A stretch of 64,000 bases of DNA from Leifsonia sp. EB41. GTDB lineage: Bacteria; Actinomycetota; Actinomycetes; Actinomycetales; Microbacteriaceae. The stretch lies in NCBI RefSeq assembly GCF_041262565.1, contig NZ_JBGCCJ010000001.1:1736001-1800000 (forward strand), read 5' to 3'. Every line of letters begins with the position of its first letter. Position 1 is the stretch's first letter. Positions 33,039 to 43,243 of the stretch are shown here, piece after piece. Position numbers and translations under genes: made by a program. The notes below the pieces were generated by a model, which was not told the DNA's origin, made no database searches, and worked only from the letters and a program-made list of their open reading frames with translations.

Positions 33039-33308
33039 TCAGTCGATGAACACCGAACGGCGACGGAACAGCTCGGCGAGCCCCTCGACGTTCTGGGCCG
33101 GTGCGTCGAGTGCCGCTGCGAACGCCGCGAAGGTCTCCTCCTCGACGCGCAGCTCGCGCTCGTGGCGGATCACCTCTTCCGCACGCGTGGTGAGCGTGGC
33201 GGAGGTGAAGTCGGAGACGGTGCGTCCCTCCAGGACCGCGGCACGCTCGATCAGCTCCCGCTGCGCGCTGGTCACCCGCACTTCGATTCGTCGGTCTTTG
33301 GTCGGCAT
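33039..33308 (-). CDS. tacA: DUF1778/TacA-type antitoxin
   Basis: An 89-residue ribbon-helix-helix protein: MPTKDRRIEVRVTSAQRELIERAA is the DNA-binding head; the remainder (about residues 50-89) is an acidic toxin-binding tail ending RRSVFID. It pairs with and neutralises the downstream GNAT toxin and represses their promoter. The first gene of the pair; GTGTACGG-N7-CCGTACAC, just upstream, is the expected operator. ATG 33308 is used. Confidence 0.8.
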   Translation of the reverse strand: MPTKDRRIEVRVTSAQRELIERAAVLEGRTVSDFTSATLTTRAEEVIRHERELRVEEETFAAFAAALDAPAQNVEGLAELFRRRSVFID

Positions 33309-33316
33309 GTCCTCAA

Positions 33317-33339
33317 GTGTACGGCAAATCACCGTACAC
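33317..33339. promoter_or_regulatory. Candidate TacA operator
   Basis: Perfect 8-bp arms GTGTACGG and CCGTACAC with a 7-base spacer, 8 bp upstream of the antitoxin start; the expected site for autorepression by a ribbon-helix-helix antitoxin. Confidence 0.55.
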
Positions 33340-33346
33340 GCAACCG

Positions 33347-33955
33347 TCACCGCACCAGCACCCCGCGCTCCACCCCCAGCATCCCCTCCACCGCGTGGGC
33401 GAGCAGCGACCCCCGGTCGGCCGCGCCTCCCCAGCGGACCAGCGCCTGCGCATTGAGTCCGTCGAGCATGCCGAGCAGCTGCCAGGCGACCGCGCGCGGC
33501 TCCTCCACCCGGAAGGACCCCGCCGCGACGCCGTCCACGATCACGCCCTCGATGACGTCGCTCCAGGCGTCCATCTGGTCGCGCACCGCCGCCCCGAGCA
33601 CCGTGTTGCGACGGCCGAGCGCCCAGGCCTCCACCCACACCACCGTGACGTCGTCACGCGTGCCGTCGAGGAGGGTGCGCAGCAGCGTCGCGAGCCCGGC
33701 GGCGGCCGACGGGGCGGCCGCGAGCAGAGTGCGCAGCTCCGCGATCTCCGCTCCGACGATGCTCGTGAACGTCTCGGCCACCAGGCCGTCCATCGACTCG
33801 TGGTAGTGCGCGACCAGCGCAGGCGTCACCCCGGCGCGAGCGGCGACGGCGCGCAGCGTCACTGCGGCGAGGCCCTCGTCCAGGGCGACGGCGCGGGCGG
33901 AGGCGGCCAGTTCTGCGCGGCGCTCGGCGGGCGGTTTGCGGGCTGCTCTTGACAT
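33347..33955 (-). CDS. TetR-family regulator (BetI-like)
   Basis: A 202-residue TetR protein. The N-terminal HTH spans ARAVALDEGLAAVTLRAVAARAGVTPALVAHYHESM; the later VVWVEAWALGRRN and GMLDGLNAQALVRWG resemble the TetR_C_6 (BetI) ligand domain. Divergent from the agmatine deiminase/amidase operon, with a perfect dyad between, so it probably represses that operon in response to agmatine or a product (inference). Convergent to nothing; the TA module lies downstream. Confidence 0.85.
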   Translation of the reverse strand: MSRAARKPPAERRAELAASARAVALDEGLAAVTLRAVAARAGVTPALVAHYHESMDGLVAETFTSIVGAEIAELRTLLAAAPSAAAGLATLLRTLLDGTRDDVTVVWVEAWALGRRNTVLGAAVRDQMDAWSDVIEGVIVDGVAAGSFRVEEPRAVAWQLLGMLDGLNAQALVRWGGAADRGSLLAHAVEGMLGVERGVLVR

Positions 33956-33975
33956 CGTGGGTCCAGTATAGGTAT

Positions 33976-33997
33976 CTATTGATCATCCGATCAATAG
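33976..33997. promoter_or_regulatory. Candidate BetI-like operator
   Basis: Perfect 9-bp dyad CTATTGATC-ATCC-GATCAATAG, in the 57-bp gap between the tetR start and the agmatine deiminase start. It lies 15 bp before the deiminase ATG and probably overlaps both promoters. Confidence 0.6.
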
Positions 33998-34012
33998 AGC
34001 CCGGAGGTTCAC

Positions 34013-35047
34013 ATGACCTGGCGCATGCCCGCCGAGACCGCACCGCACGAGCGCACCTGGATGGCTTTCCCGCGCGCCGGCATCACCCTCGGCGACGACG
34101 CCGCCTCCGCTGAGGAGGCCTACGCCGCCTGGACCGCGGTCGCCCACGCCGTCGCCGAGTTCGAGCCGGTCACGATGGTGGTCGACCCCTCCGAGCGCGA
34201 GCGCGCCGCCCGCATGCTCGGCTCGCACATCGAGCAGGTGGAGGCACCGCTCGACGAGTTCTGGATGCGCGACTTCGGCCCGACCTTCGTGGTGGACGAC
34301 GAGCGCCCCGGCGTGCTCGGCGCCGTCGACTGGACCTTCAACGGCTGGGGCGACCCCGCCTGGTCCGAGTGGCGCAAGTCCGCGGAGATCGCCCGCTTCG
34401 TCGCCGAGCGCACCGGCGCCGAGCTGGTCAGCTCCGTGCTCGTGAACGAGGGCGGCGGCATCCATGTCGACGGCGACGGCACGGTGCTGCTCACCGAGAC
34501 CGTCCAGCTCGACCCGCGCCGCAACAAGTACGCCGATAAGGCACGGGTGGAGGCCGAGCTCGCCCGCACGATCGGCGCGACGCACGCCGTCTGGCTCCCC
34601 CGCGGCCTCACCCGCGACTACGACGACTTCGGCACCAACGGCCACGTGGACATCGTCGCGACCATCCCGTCACCCGGCCGACTGCTCCTGCACGTGCAGC
34701 GCAACCCGGAGCACCCCGACTTCGAGGTCTCGCGCGAGCTGCGCGCGTTCCTCGCCGGCACGACCGACGCCGCCGGACGCTCGTGGGACATCGTGGACCT
34801 GCCTGCCCCCGCCACCATCCGCGACGAGGAGGGCTTCGTGGACTGGAGCTACGTGAACCACCTCGTCGTCAACGGCGGCGTGATCGCGTGCGGCTTCGGC
34901 GAGGAGGCGGCGGACGCGGAGGCGACCGAGATCCTGGAGGCCGCGTACCCCGGTCGCCGGGTCAGCATGGTGGACTCGCGCCCGATCTTCGCCCGCGGCG
35001 GCGGCATCCACTGCATCACGCAGCAGCAGCCGGCGGTGCAGGCATGA
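34013..35047 (+). CDS. aguA: Agmatine deiminase
   Basis: A 344-residue member of the guanidino-group-modifying family (peptidylarginine deiminase-like): WMRDFGPTFVV, the segment GGGIHVDGDGTVLLTETV and the C-terminal GGGIHCITQQQP with nucleophile Cys334. It converts agmatine to N-carbamoylputrescine and ammonia. GGAGG lies 6 bp upstream of ATG 34013. It overlaps the next gene, an amidase, by four bases (ATGA). No aguB (nitrilase-family carbamoylase) is present, suggesting the amidase takes its place. Confidence 0.88.
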   Translation: MTWRMPAETAPHERTWMAFPRAGITLGDDAASAEEAYAAWTAVAHAVAEFEPVTMVVDPSERERAARMLGSHIEQVEAPLDEFWMRDFGPTFVVDDERPGVLGAVDWTFNGWGDPAWSEWRKSAEIARFVAERTGAELVSSVLVNEGGGIHVDGDGTVLLTETVQLDPRRNKYADKARVEAELARTIGATHAVWLPRGLTRDYDDFGTNGHVDIVATIPSPGRLLLHVQRNPEHPDFEVSRELRAFLAGTTDAAGRSWDIVDLPAPATIRDEEGFVDWSYVNHLVVNGGVIACGFGEEAADAEATEILEAAYPGRRVSMVDSRPIFARGGGIHCITQQQPAVQA

Positions 35048-36747
35048 GCCGCTTCGACGTCGTGGAGGCCACCATCGCCGACCTCCGCCGCGCCCTGGAG
35101 TCCGGCGAGACCACCAGCGCCGAGCTGGTCGACGCCTACCTCGCCCGTATCGACGCCTACGACACCGCCGGCCCGCGCCTGAACGCCGTGATCGTCCGCA
35201 ACCCCGACGCCCGCGAGGAGGCCCGCGCCGCCGACGAGCGCCGCGCCCGCGGCGAGACGCTCGGCCCGCTGGACGGCATCCCGTACACCGCCAAGGACAG
35301 TTACCTGGCCCGCGGCCTCACCGCCGCGGCCGGCTCCCCGGCGTTCGAGCACCTGGTCGCCCAGCGCGACGCCTTCACGATCGAGCGGCTGCGCGCGGGC
35401 GGGGCGATTCTGCTCGGCCTCACCAACATGCCGCCGATGGCGAACGGCGGGATGCAGCGCGGCGTCTACGGCCGCGCCGAGAGCCCGTACAACGGCGACT
35501 TCCTCACCGCAGCGTTCGGCTCCGGCTCGTCCAACGGCTCCGGCACCGCAACGGCCGCCAGCTTCGCCGCGTTCGGGCTCGGGGAGGAGACCTGGTCCTC
35601 CGGCCGGGCCCCCGCCTCCAACAACGCACTGTGCGCCTACACCCCGTCGCGCGGCGTCATCTCGGTGCGCGGCAACTGGCCGCTGGTGCCGACGATGGAC
35701 GTCGTCGTGCCGCACACGCGCACGATGGCCGACCTCCTGGAGGTCCTGGACGTCATCGTCGCCGACGACACCGAGACCCGTGGCGACTTCTGGCGCGCGC
35801 AGCCGTGGGTGCCCATCCCGCCGGCGTCCGAGCTGCGGCCCGCGTCGTATCCGGCACTGGCCGGGGACGCGAGCCTGGCCGGCCGCCGCATCGCCGTCCC
35901 GCGCATGTACATCAACGCGGACGAGGAGGCCGGCACCGGCGAGCACGTCGGCATCGGCGGCCCGACCGGGCAGCGCATCCGCACCCGCGACTCGGTGATC
36001 GCGCTGTGGGAGGCCGCCCGCCGCGACCTGGAGGCCGCCGGCGCCGAAGTGGTCGAGACCGACTTCCCCGTGGTGTCCGAGTACGAGGGCGACCGGCCGG
36101 GCGCGAAGACCATCGCCACCCGCGGCTTCGTCTCGCCCGCCTACCTGCGCCGCGAGATCATCGACCTCTCGGCCTGGGGCTGGGACGACTTCCTCGCCGC
36201 CAACGGCGACCCCGCGCTGAACACGCTGGCCGACGTCGACGGCGACCGGATCTTCCCGCAGCCGGAGGGCGCGCTGCCGGACCGCTACACCGGCTTCGAC
36301 GATGATATCGCCGAGTATCCGGCCTGGGTGCGCGAGCATCCCGGCACGACATTGGAGGGCATCCCGGAGCTGGCGGACGGCCTCCGCGGCCTGGAGGAGA
36401 CCCGCCGCGTCGACCTCGAGGAGTGGATGGCCGGCCTGGGCGTCGACGTCGTCGTCTTCCCCGCGGTCGCCGACGTCGCACCGGCCGACATGGACGTGAA
36501 CCCGGCGTCCGCCGACCTCGGCTGGCGCAACGGCGTCTGGGTCGCCAACGGCAACCTCGTGCCGCGGCACCTCGGCATCCCCACGGTCACAGTCCCGATG
36601 GGGACGATGGAGGACACCGGGATGCCGGTCGGCCTGACCTTCGCGGGCCGCGCCTACGACGACGCGGCGCTGCTGGCGCTTGCGACGGCGTTCGAGGCCA
36701 CCAGCCACCGCCGCACCGAGCCCCCGCGCACGCCCCGGCTTCCCTGA
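35044..36747 (+). CDS. Amidase-signature enzyme coupled to agmatine deiminase
   Basis: A 567-residue amidase-signature protein. The catalytic Lys is in IPYTAKDSY, the cis-Ser in GSGSSNGSG and the Ser nucleophile region in GLGEETWSSGRAPAS, a departure from the usual tDtgGSiR-PA. The remaining fold (residues about 60-260 and 430-550) fits, including PTVTVPMG near the end. Start ATG overlaps aguA. It probably cleaves N-carbamoylputrescine or another amide; the altered nucleophile loop suggests an unusual substrate. The family-2 palindrome follows 18 bp after the stop. Confidence 0.8.
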   Translation: MSRFDVVEATIADLRRALESGETTSAELVDAYLARIDAYDTAGPRLNAVIVRNPDAREEARAADERRARGETLGPLDGIPYTAKDSYLARGLTAAAGSPAFEHLVAQRDAFTIERLRAGGAILLGLTNMPPMANGGMQRGVYGRAESPYNGDFLTAAFGSGSSNGSGTATAASFAAFGLGEETWSSGRAPASNNALCAYTPSRGVISVRGNWPLVPTMDVVVPHTRTMADLLEVLDVIVADDTETRGDFWRAQPWVPIPPASELRPASYPALAGDASLAGRRIAVPRMYINADEEAGTGEHVGIGGPTGQRIRTRDSVIALWEAARRDLEAAGAEVVETDFPVVSEYEGDRPGAKTIATRGFVSPAYLRREIIDLSAWGWDDFLAANGDPALNTLADVDGDRIFPQPEGALPDRYTGFDDDIAEYPAWVREHPGTTLEGIPELADGLRGLEETRRVDLEEWMAGLGVDVVVFPAVADVAPADMDVNPASADLGWRNGVWVANGNLVPRHLGIPTVTVPMGTMEDTGMPVGLTFAGRAYDDAALLALATAFEATSHRRTEPPRTPRLP

Positions 36748-36765
36748 CCCCGCGCGCATCGGCCG

Positions 36766-36822
36766 CGATTCGTGCCGAATGTCGCCTTCAACGCCACCAA
36801 ACGCGACATTCGGCACGAATCG
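36766..36822. repeat. Family-2 intergenic palindrome, copy E
   Basis: Perfect 20-bp arms (36766-36785 and 36803-36822) built on CGATTCGTGCCGAATGTCGC and its complement, with a 17-base centre. Located between the convergent amidase and NAD(P)-binding genes, so possibly a two-way terminator. The core ATTCGTGCCGAAT recurs four times at 62215-62331. Confidence 0.8.
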
Positions 36823-36835
36823 TGCGCGGCACGGC

Positions 36836-37453
36836 TCAGCCGGCGACGCCGACGGCGGCGCGCTCGGTGTCGGGGCGGGTGAGGGAGTCGAGCATCGCGG
36901 TCGCGAGGTCGGCCCGCGACAGCAGGAAGCTGCGCGGCACGCTCGCACCGACGCGGGTCCGGTAGCGGCCCGTCGCCTTCCCGTTGGTGAGTCGCGGCGG
37001 CCGGAACGCCGTCCAGACGCTGTCGGACGCGGCGAGCGCCGCCTCCATCTCGCGCAGATCCTCGTAGACCGGCCGCAGCGCGCGCTCCACGATCGGGAGG
37101 GCGATCCGTCGGCTGATGAAGCTGTCGTCGGGTGGAGGCGGGGCGACCGGCGCGGCGCTGATGACGACGATGCGCCCCGGGTGGGCGGCCAGGATCGCGC
37201 GCGTGGCGGGAGCCGCGACGTGCGCGTCCGTGTTCGACCTCGGGCCGATGGCGGAGAGCACCGCATCTGCGTCGTCGATCGCCTCCCGCAGCGCGGCGGT
37301 GTCGGCGAAGTCGGGCACGACGCGCACAGTGACGCCGGGGGCGAACGACGCGGGCCGCCGCACGACGACCGTGATGTCATCGCCGCGTTCGAGCGCCTGC
37401 CGGACGAGCTCGGCGCCGGTGCGCCCGCTGGCGCCGAAGATGGTGAGCTTCAT
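36836..37453 (-). CDS. NAD(P)-binding NmrA/SDR-like oxidoreductase
   Basis: A 205-residue atypical SDR with GASGRTGAELVRQAL at residues 8-22 (NADP loop) and AVLSAIGPRSN; residues 110-200 are the variable half with no clear YxxxK, as in NmrA/isoflavone reductase-like proteins. It may reduce a quinone or sense NADP. Divergent from a MarR gene; both promoters share two dyads. Confidence 0.8.
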   Translation of the reverse strand: MKLTIFGASGRTGAELVRQALERGDDITVVVRRPASFAPGVTVRVVPDFADTAALREAIDDADAVLSAIGPRSNTDAHVAAPATRAILAAHPGRIVVISAAPVAPPPPDDSFISRRIALPIVERALRPVYEDLREMEAALAASDSVWTAFRPPRLTNGKATGRYRTRVGASVPRSFLLSRADLATAMLDSLTRPDTERAAVGVAG

Positions 37454-37466
37454 ATCGGCATGCTAA

Positions 37467-39479
<2,013 letters not shown>

Positions 39480-39486
39480 GGCCACG

Positions 39487-39987
39487 ATGTCGGAGGAGGC
39501 GACGCCAGGCGGACCCGGTCGGGTCGACCAGGCGCGCAACCACGAGCCACGCAACCACGAGCAGGGCGAGCACGAGCCGGACAAGTGGCCGCTCGGTCGC
39601 CTGCTCGGCGCCGCCTCCCGCGCCGTCGAGCGCGCCTGGTACGAGGCACTGGAGGCCCGCGGCCTGACCCACGCCGGCCTGATCGCTCTCCATTTCCTGG
39701 AGCTCGGCTTCGACTCGCAGACCGACCTCGCCCGCTTCGCGCAGGTGGAGGCGCAGACCATGTCCCGCACGGTCGACCGGCTGGAGCGCGAGGGCCTGGT
39801 CATCCGGCTCCCCGACCCCGCCGACCGGCGCAGGCACATCGTGTCCATCACCGAGCGCGGTCACGCCGCCTTCGAGGCGGTGCGCGGCCTGGAGGACGAG
39901 GTCTTCCCGACGGTCGACGACCCGGACGCGCTGAGGGCCGCGCTGATCCAGATCGTCAGCGCGGCCCCCGCGCGTCAGCAGCGCTGA
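39487..39987 (+). CDS. MarR-family transcriptional regulator
   Basis: A 166-residue MarR protein. After a polar, His/Glu-rich head (about 35 residues) comes GLTHAGLIALHFLELG, recognition helix VEAQTMSRTVDRLEREGLV and the wing DPADRRRHIVSIT. ATG 39487 lies 7 bp after the argG stop, so it may be co-transcribed with argG. Target unknown. Convergent to the LuxR-type gene, 16 bp away. Confidence 0.85.
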   Translation: MSEEATPGGPGRVDQARNHEPRNHEQGEHEPDKWPLGRLLGAASRAVERAWYEALEARGLTHAGLIALHFLELGFDSQTDLARFAQVEAQTMSRTVDRLEREGLVIRLPDPADRRRHIVSITERGHAAFEAVRGLEDEVFPTVDDPDALRAALIQIVSAAPARQQR

Positions 39988-40003
39988 CGCATCGCCCGCC
40001 CGG

Positions 40004-42655
40004 TCAGGCGATCCGGTCGTCGCCCTCGTAGCGGTTCCGACCGATCGGCAGGCGTGGGCGCAGCAACCCCAGGTCGTATGCCACCCGCACAGCCTCCTCG
40101 CGGGAGTTGGCGCCGAGCTTGCGGTAGATGCTGCGGGTCTGCGTCTTCACCGTGTTGATCGAGACGACCAGCGAGCGGGCGATGTACTCGAGGCTGGCTG
40201 TGGACTGCAGCCGGTCGAGCACGATCCGCTCCCGCTGGGTGAGCTGCGCGGCCATCGCCGTCTCCGAGAACAGCGGCTTGATCCGCGACAGGGCCGCGTC
40301 GACGTCCTCGCAGCCCGCGGCGGCGGCCGAGGTCAGCGGCGCCACCTGACCCTCGATCGTCAGGACGAACGGTGTGAGGAGGCCGTTCGCCTCCGCGAGC
40401 TGTCGCGCGTTCAGCCGGATCGTCGCCGCCCGCGCGCTCTTCAGCCGGTACAGCGCCTCCGACTGGACGAGCAGCATCTCCACTCGGGTCCGCGGTCCTG
40501 GGCTCTCCGCCAGCACCGTCTCCGCCAGGAGCTGAGCGCTCCGGTACTCGCGGAACATCAGCAGCAGTCGCGCCGCCACCGGGCGCAGCGCGTTCGTGCC
40601 GTCCGGGAAGGCCTTGATGAGCTTCTGCGCGGCGACCAGATTGCCCTGCGACATGAGCAGGTCGGCGCTCAGGGCGACGAAGCGGGCGCTCTCGGTGTTG
40701 CTCGGCGTGTGCGTGCCCTTGCTGAGAAGCTCGCCGTCGATGACCTGCTGGGCCTCCTCCAGCTCCCCCGCCGCGAGCGCGCGCACGGCGGCCGCGTAGG
40801 CGGAGTAGCTGTGCAGCTCGCCGACGTCGACGGCCGGGCTGGGCGGCCACGACGAGACCTCGCCCGCAACTGCGTCGCCGTCGGCGAGCGCGTGCAGCTC
40901 GGTCGCGATGAGCTGCCGCGCGATCGCCAGCGGCGCGAACGCCCGCGGCCCGAGCGGCCGGTCGTCGTAGCGGTGCGAGTCGAGGCGATCGGCGACCGCC
41001 TTCGCCCGGTCCAGCTCGCCGTGCAGGGCGTGCGCCAGCGCCGCGGCCCCTGACGCGAAGACGTACAGGTCCGGGTCGTCCGAGACGCTGATCGCGGCGC
41101 GCTCGAACGAGGTCACGGCCTCCAGCTCCCGGCCGAGACGGAGCTGCGTGAGGCCCATCTCGAGCCATGCGATCGGCGGGACGGAGACGCCGGGGTCCGG
41201 TGTCGAGAGCGGGCCGAGGAAGTCCTCGGCGTTTGCGAGCCGCCCGACCTTGCGGAGGGCGATCATGCTCGCGAGGTCCGTCCAGTACCCCCGCACCGGT
41301 TCCAGCCGTCTGCCGCGAAAGGCCTGCGGCTCCGCGGCGGCCTGATAGTAGTCGAGCGCGCCCGCCGCGTCCCGCCCGGCGATCTCGCGGAGCAGTCCGG
41401 TGACCGTCAGGAGGATGGCCGAGGACCGGATCGCGGCGAGCTCCACCCCGCCGAGGACCTCCAGGTAGTCCATGGCGTCGTCCGTGAACGAGGAGGTCCA
41501 GTTGCGGGCGATGATCGTCTCGGCAGCGGCGAGGTCGTTCGCCCGCAGCGCCTGACGGAGCGCGGCGAGGGAGTCCCCGTTCGCCTCCAGCACGTCGAGG
41601 AGCTCGCCGGCGAGTCGCTCGCCCTCGCCCGGCGCCGTCGCGTCGAGCTGCGAGCGCAGCGCCACGCGCACCGGGTCGAGCAGCTCGTAGACCAGGCGAC
41701 CCTGTCCGCGCGCGTACGTCCAGATGCCGAGGCCGGCGGCCTCTGCGTCGCCGAGGACGTCGCGCTCCGCCTCGTCGGCGCCGATGCGCTCGACGATGTG
41801 CGGCGACAGGTAGGGGGCGACGGCCGCGCGCTGGAGGCCGAGACGGCCGTCGTCGCCGACCGGGGCAGCGGCCAGCAGCTCGGAGACCACCGTCGCGCCG
41901 ATGTCTTCGAGCGCACGCACGGCGACGGGCTCGGCGAGCGCGGAGCGCGGGTCGTCGAAGATCCGGACCATCGCGCGGGCGGCCAGTGGCCAGCCGCGGC
42001 TCTGCCGGAGCACGTGGTCGAGGATGCGCCGCTCGACGTCGAGGCCGAGCACGCGCACCACCTCGTCGAGCTCCGCCCGGTCGAAGGCCAGGTCGTCGTT
42101 CTGCACGACCACCAGGTCGAGGACGGCCGCCAGGCCCGGAGCCTCGAAGGAGGTCAGGCACCGCGTGAGCACCATCAGGTGCAGGTTCGGAGTCCGGCGC
42201 AGCGTCTGGACGAGCTCGGACGACAGCAGACCGTCCCAGCGCCGGGTGTATCCGTCGAGGACGAGAACGACGGTGCCGGGATACCCCGCGATTGTGTCCT
42301 GCGCCGCGGCGACCGGGTCGGTGTCCCACCGGTCGTCCGCCCCGTGGGGGTCGAACTCGGTGCGGACGGCGTCCCAGAAGCCCCTGACCTCACCGGTCAG
42401 GAGCTCGAGGTCGATCCAGCCGGCCGCGGCCCGCGCCGCGCCGCCGGAGCCCTCGAGCCACTTGCGGACGAGGGACGTCTTGCCGTAGCCGGCCGGAGCG
42501 CGCACCACCGTGGCCTGCTCCCGCAGCGCGCGGTCGAGGCGGGCGGCCAGCGCCGGCCGATCGACGGTGTAGCGCGAGAGCCGCGGCAGCCGTGGCGGCT
42601 CGCCCTCGAGGCGGCCGTCCACGAGCGACGCGTCGGATGTGGTCGTGATCGTCAT
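40004..42655 (-). CDS. LAL/MalT-type LuxR-family regulator
   Basis: An 883-residue STAND ATPase: N-terminal P-loop APAGYGKTSLV (about residue 50), a long helical sensor/TPR region (about residues 330-790) and the C-terminal GerE HTH LTQRERIVLDRLQSTASLEYIARSL, then VSINTVKTQTRSIYRKLG. ATP binding plus an effector would allow it to activate a target operon. ATG 42655 follows AAAGGAG; an in-frame ATG at 42771 is possible but its codons look less coding-like. A TATAAT promoter lies 279 bp upstream, leaving a long leader. Target unknown; the neighbouring exopolysaccharide-type ugd is a candidate (inference). Confidence 0.85.
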   Translation of the reverse strand: MTITTTSDASLVDGRLEGEPPRLPRLSRYTVDRPALAARLDRALREQATVVRAPAGYGKTSLVRKWLEGSGGAARAAAGWIDLELLTGEVRGFWDAVRTEFDPHGADDRWDTDPVAAAQDTIAGYPGTVVLVLDGYTRRWDGLLSSELVQTLRRTPNLHLMVLTRCLTSFEAPGLAAVLDLVVVQNDDLAFDRAELDEVVRVLGLDVERRILDHVLRQSRGWPLAARAMVRIFDDPRSALAEPVAVRALEDIGATVVSELLAAAPVGDDGRLGLQRAAVAPYLSPHIVERIGADEAERDVLGDAEAAGLGIWTYARGQGRLVYELLDPVRVALRSQLDATAPGEGERLAGELLDVLEANGDSLAALRQALRANDLAAAETIIARNWTSSFTDDAMDYLEVLGGVELAAIRSSAILLTVTGLLREIAGRDAAGALDYYQAAAEPQAFRGRRLEPVRGYWTDLASMIALRKVGRLANAEDFLGPLSTPDPGVSVPPIAWLEMGLTQLRLGRELEAVTSFERAAISVSDDPDLYVFASGAAALAHALHGELDRAKAVADRLDSHRYDDRPLGPRAFAPLAIARQLIATELHALADGDAVAGEVSSWPPSPAVDVGELHSYSAYAAAVRALAAGELEEAQQVIDGELLSKGTHTPSNTESARFVALSADLLMSQGNLVAAQKLIKAFPDGTNALRPVAARLLLMFREYRSAQLLAETVLAESPGPRTRVEMLLVQSEALYRLKSARAATIRLNARQLAEANGLLTPFVLTIEGQVAPLTSAAAAGCEDVDAALSRIKPLFSETAMAAQLTQRERIVLDRLQSTASLEYIARSLVVSINTVKTQTRSIYRKLGANSREEAVRVAYDLGLLRPRLPIGRNRYEGDDRIA

Positions 42656-42933
42656 ACCTGACTCCTTTGGCTCGGTGTGATTGAGAGCGAGCCGGTTGCC
42701 TGTCGGATCGTGATGCGCGGCGTGTTCGAATTCACCTTCGTCGTGCCCATCGGTTCCCCCCGAGATCGTCATGAAACCCCCTCTGTCCCCGGTGTGCGCC
42801 CCGGCGGAGCACATAGGCGATGCTGGCAGCGCCTTCATGTCGAATACCGCTGAGCGGAAGGCCAGATCGCGGAGTATCGCACGCACGTCATCAGTCCCTT
42901 CATCTCATGATTCACCTGACATCTTTAGGTAAC

Positions 42934-42963
42934 ATTATAGAGACCACACGCCGCGTGTGTCAT
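42934..42963 (-). promoter_or_regulatory. Near-consensus promoter with operator in its spacer (LuxR gene)
   Basis: On the minus strand, ATGACA (42958-42963) is followed by 18 bases and a perfect TATAAT (42934-42939), the strongest -10 in the window. The spacer contains the palindrome CACACG-CCG-CGTGTG (42945-42959), exactly where a repressor would block RNA polymerase. Confidence 0.6.
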
Positions 42964-43057
42964 TTTCACCCGCTCGATTCCCGGGGTGACGCGGATCGGG
43001 GGACGCTGAACGAGGGTGAGATTTGCCAAGCGAACAGGTGAAATCCATCTTCCGGGC

Positions 43058-43086
43058 TTGCCAAGATTTGACGTAACGCACAGAAT
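43058..43086 (+). promoter_or_regulatory. Possible promoter of the UDP-glucose dehydrogenase gene
   Basis: TTGCCA (43058-43063), 17 bases, CAGAAT (43081-43086). It would give a leader of about 150 bases. A second TTGACG at 43068 is an alternative. Confidence 0.3.
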
Positions 43087-43243
43087 TTCAGACAGCGCGA
43101 CGTCCATCCGGGAAAGGCGCGCAGGCCCGCTGCCCAACCCCTCCGGCGGCGAATGAGGTGCGGGTGCCGTCCCCTGACATCGAGCGGCGCCCGCACCGGC
43201 CGCACGAACGCAGCCGCGCCGGCCCAGCAAGGAGTACGACCTG

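Larger units (their letters stand above)
42656..43243. other. 588-bp divergent intergenic region between the LuxR and UDP-glucose dehydrogenase genes
   Basis: The stretch is AT-richer than the rest of the window around 42900-43100. It holds a near-consensus minus-strand promoter (42934-42963), a plausible plus-strand promoter (43058-43086) and a possible short upstream reading frame at 42660-42771 in frame with the LuxR gene. An AAGGAG site precedes ugd. No separate gene is convincing. Confidence 0.6.

Noticed and set aside
42656-42771. Upstream extension of the LuxR-type gene from ATG 42771
   Set aside because: Codon third positions are less GC-biased than in the body of the gene, and AAAGGAG stands before ATG 42655; kept only as an alternative start.
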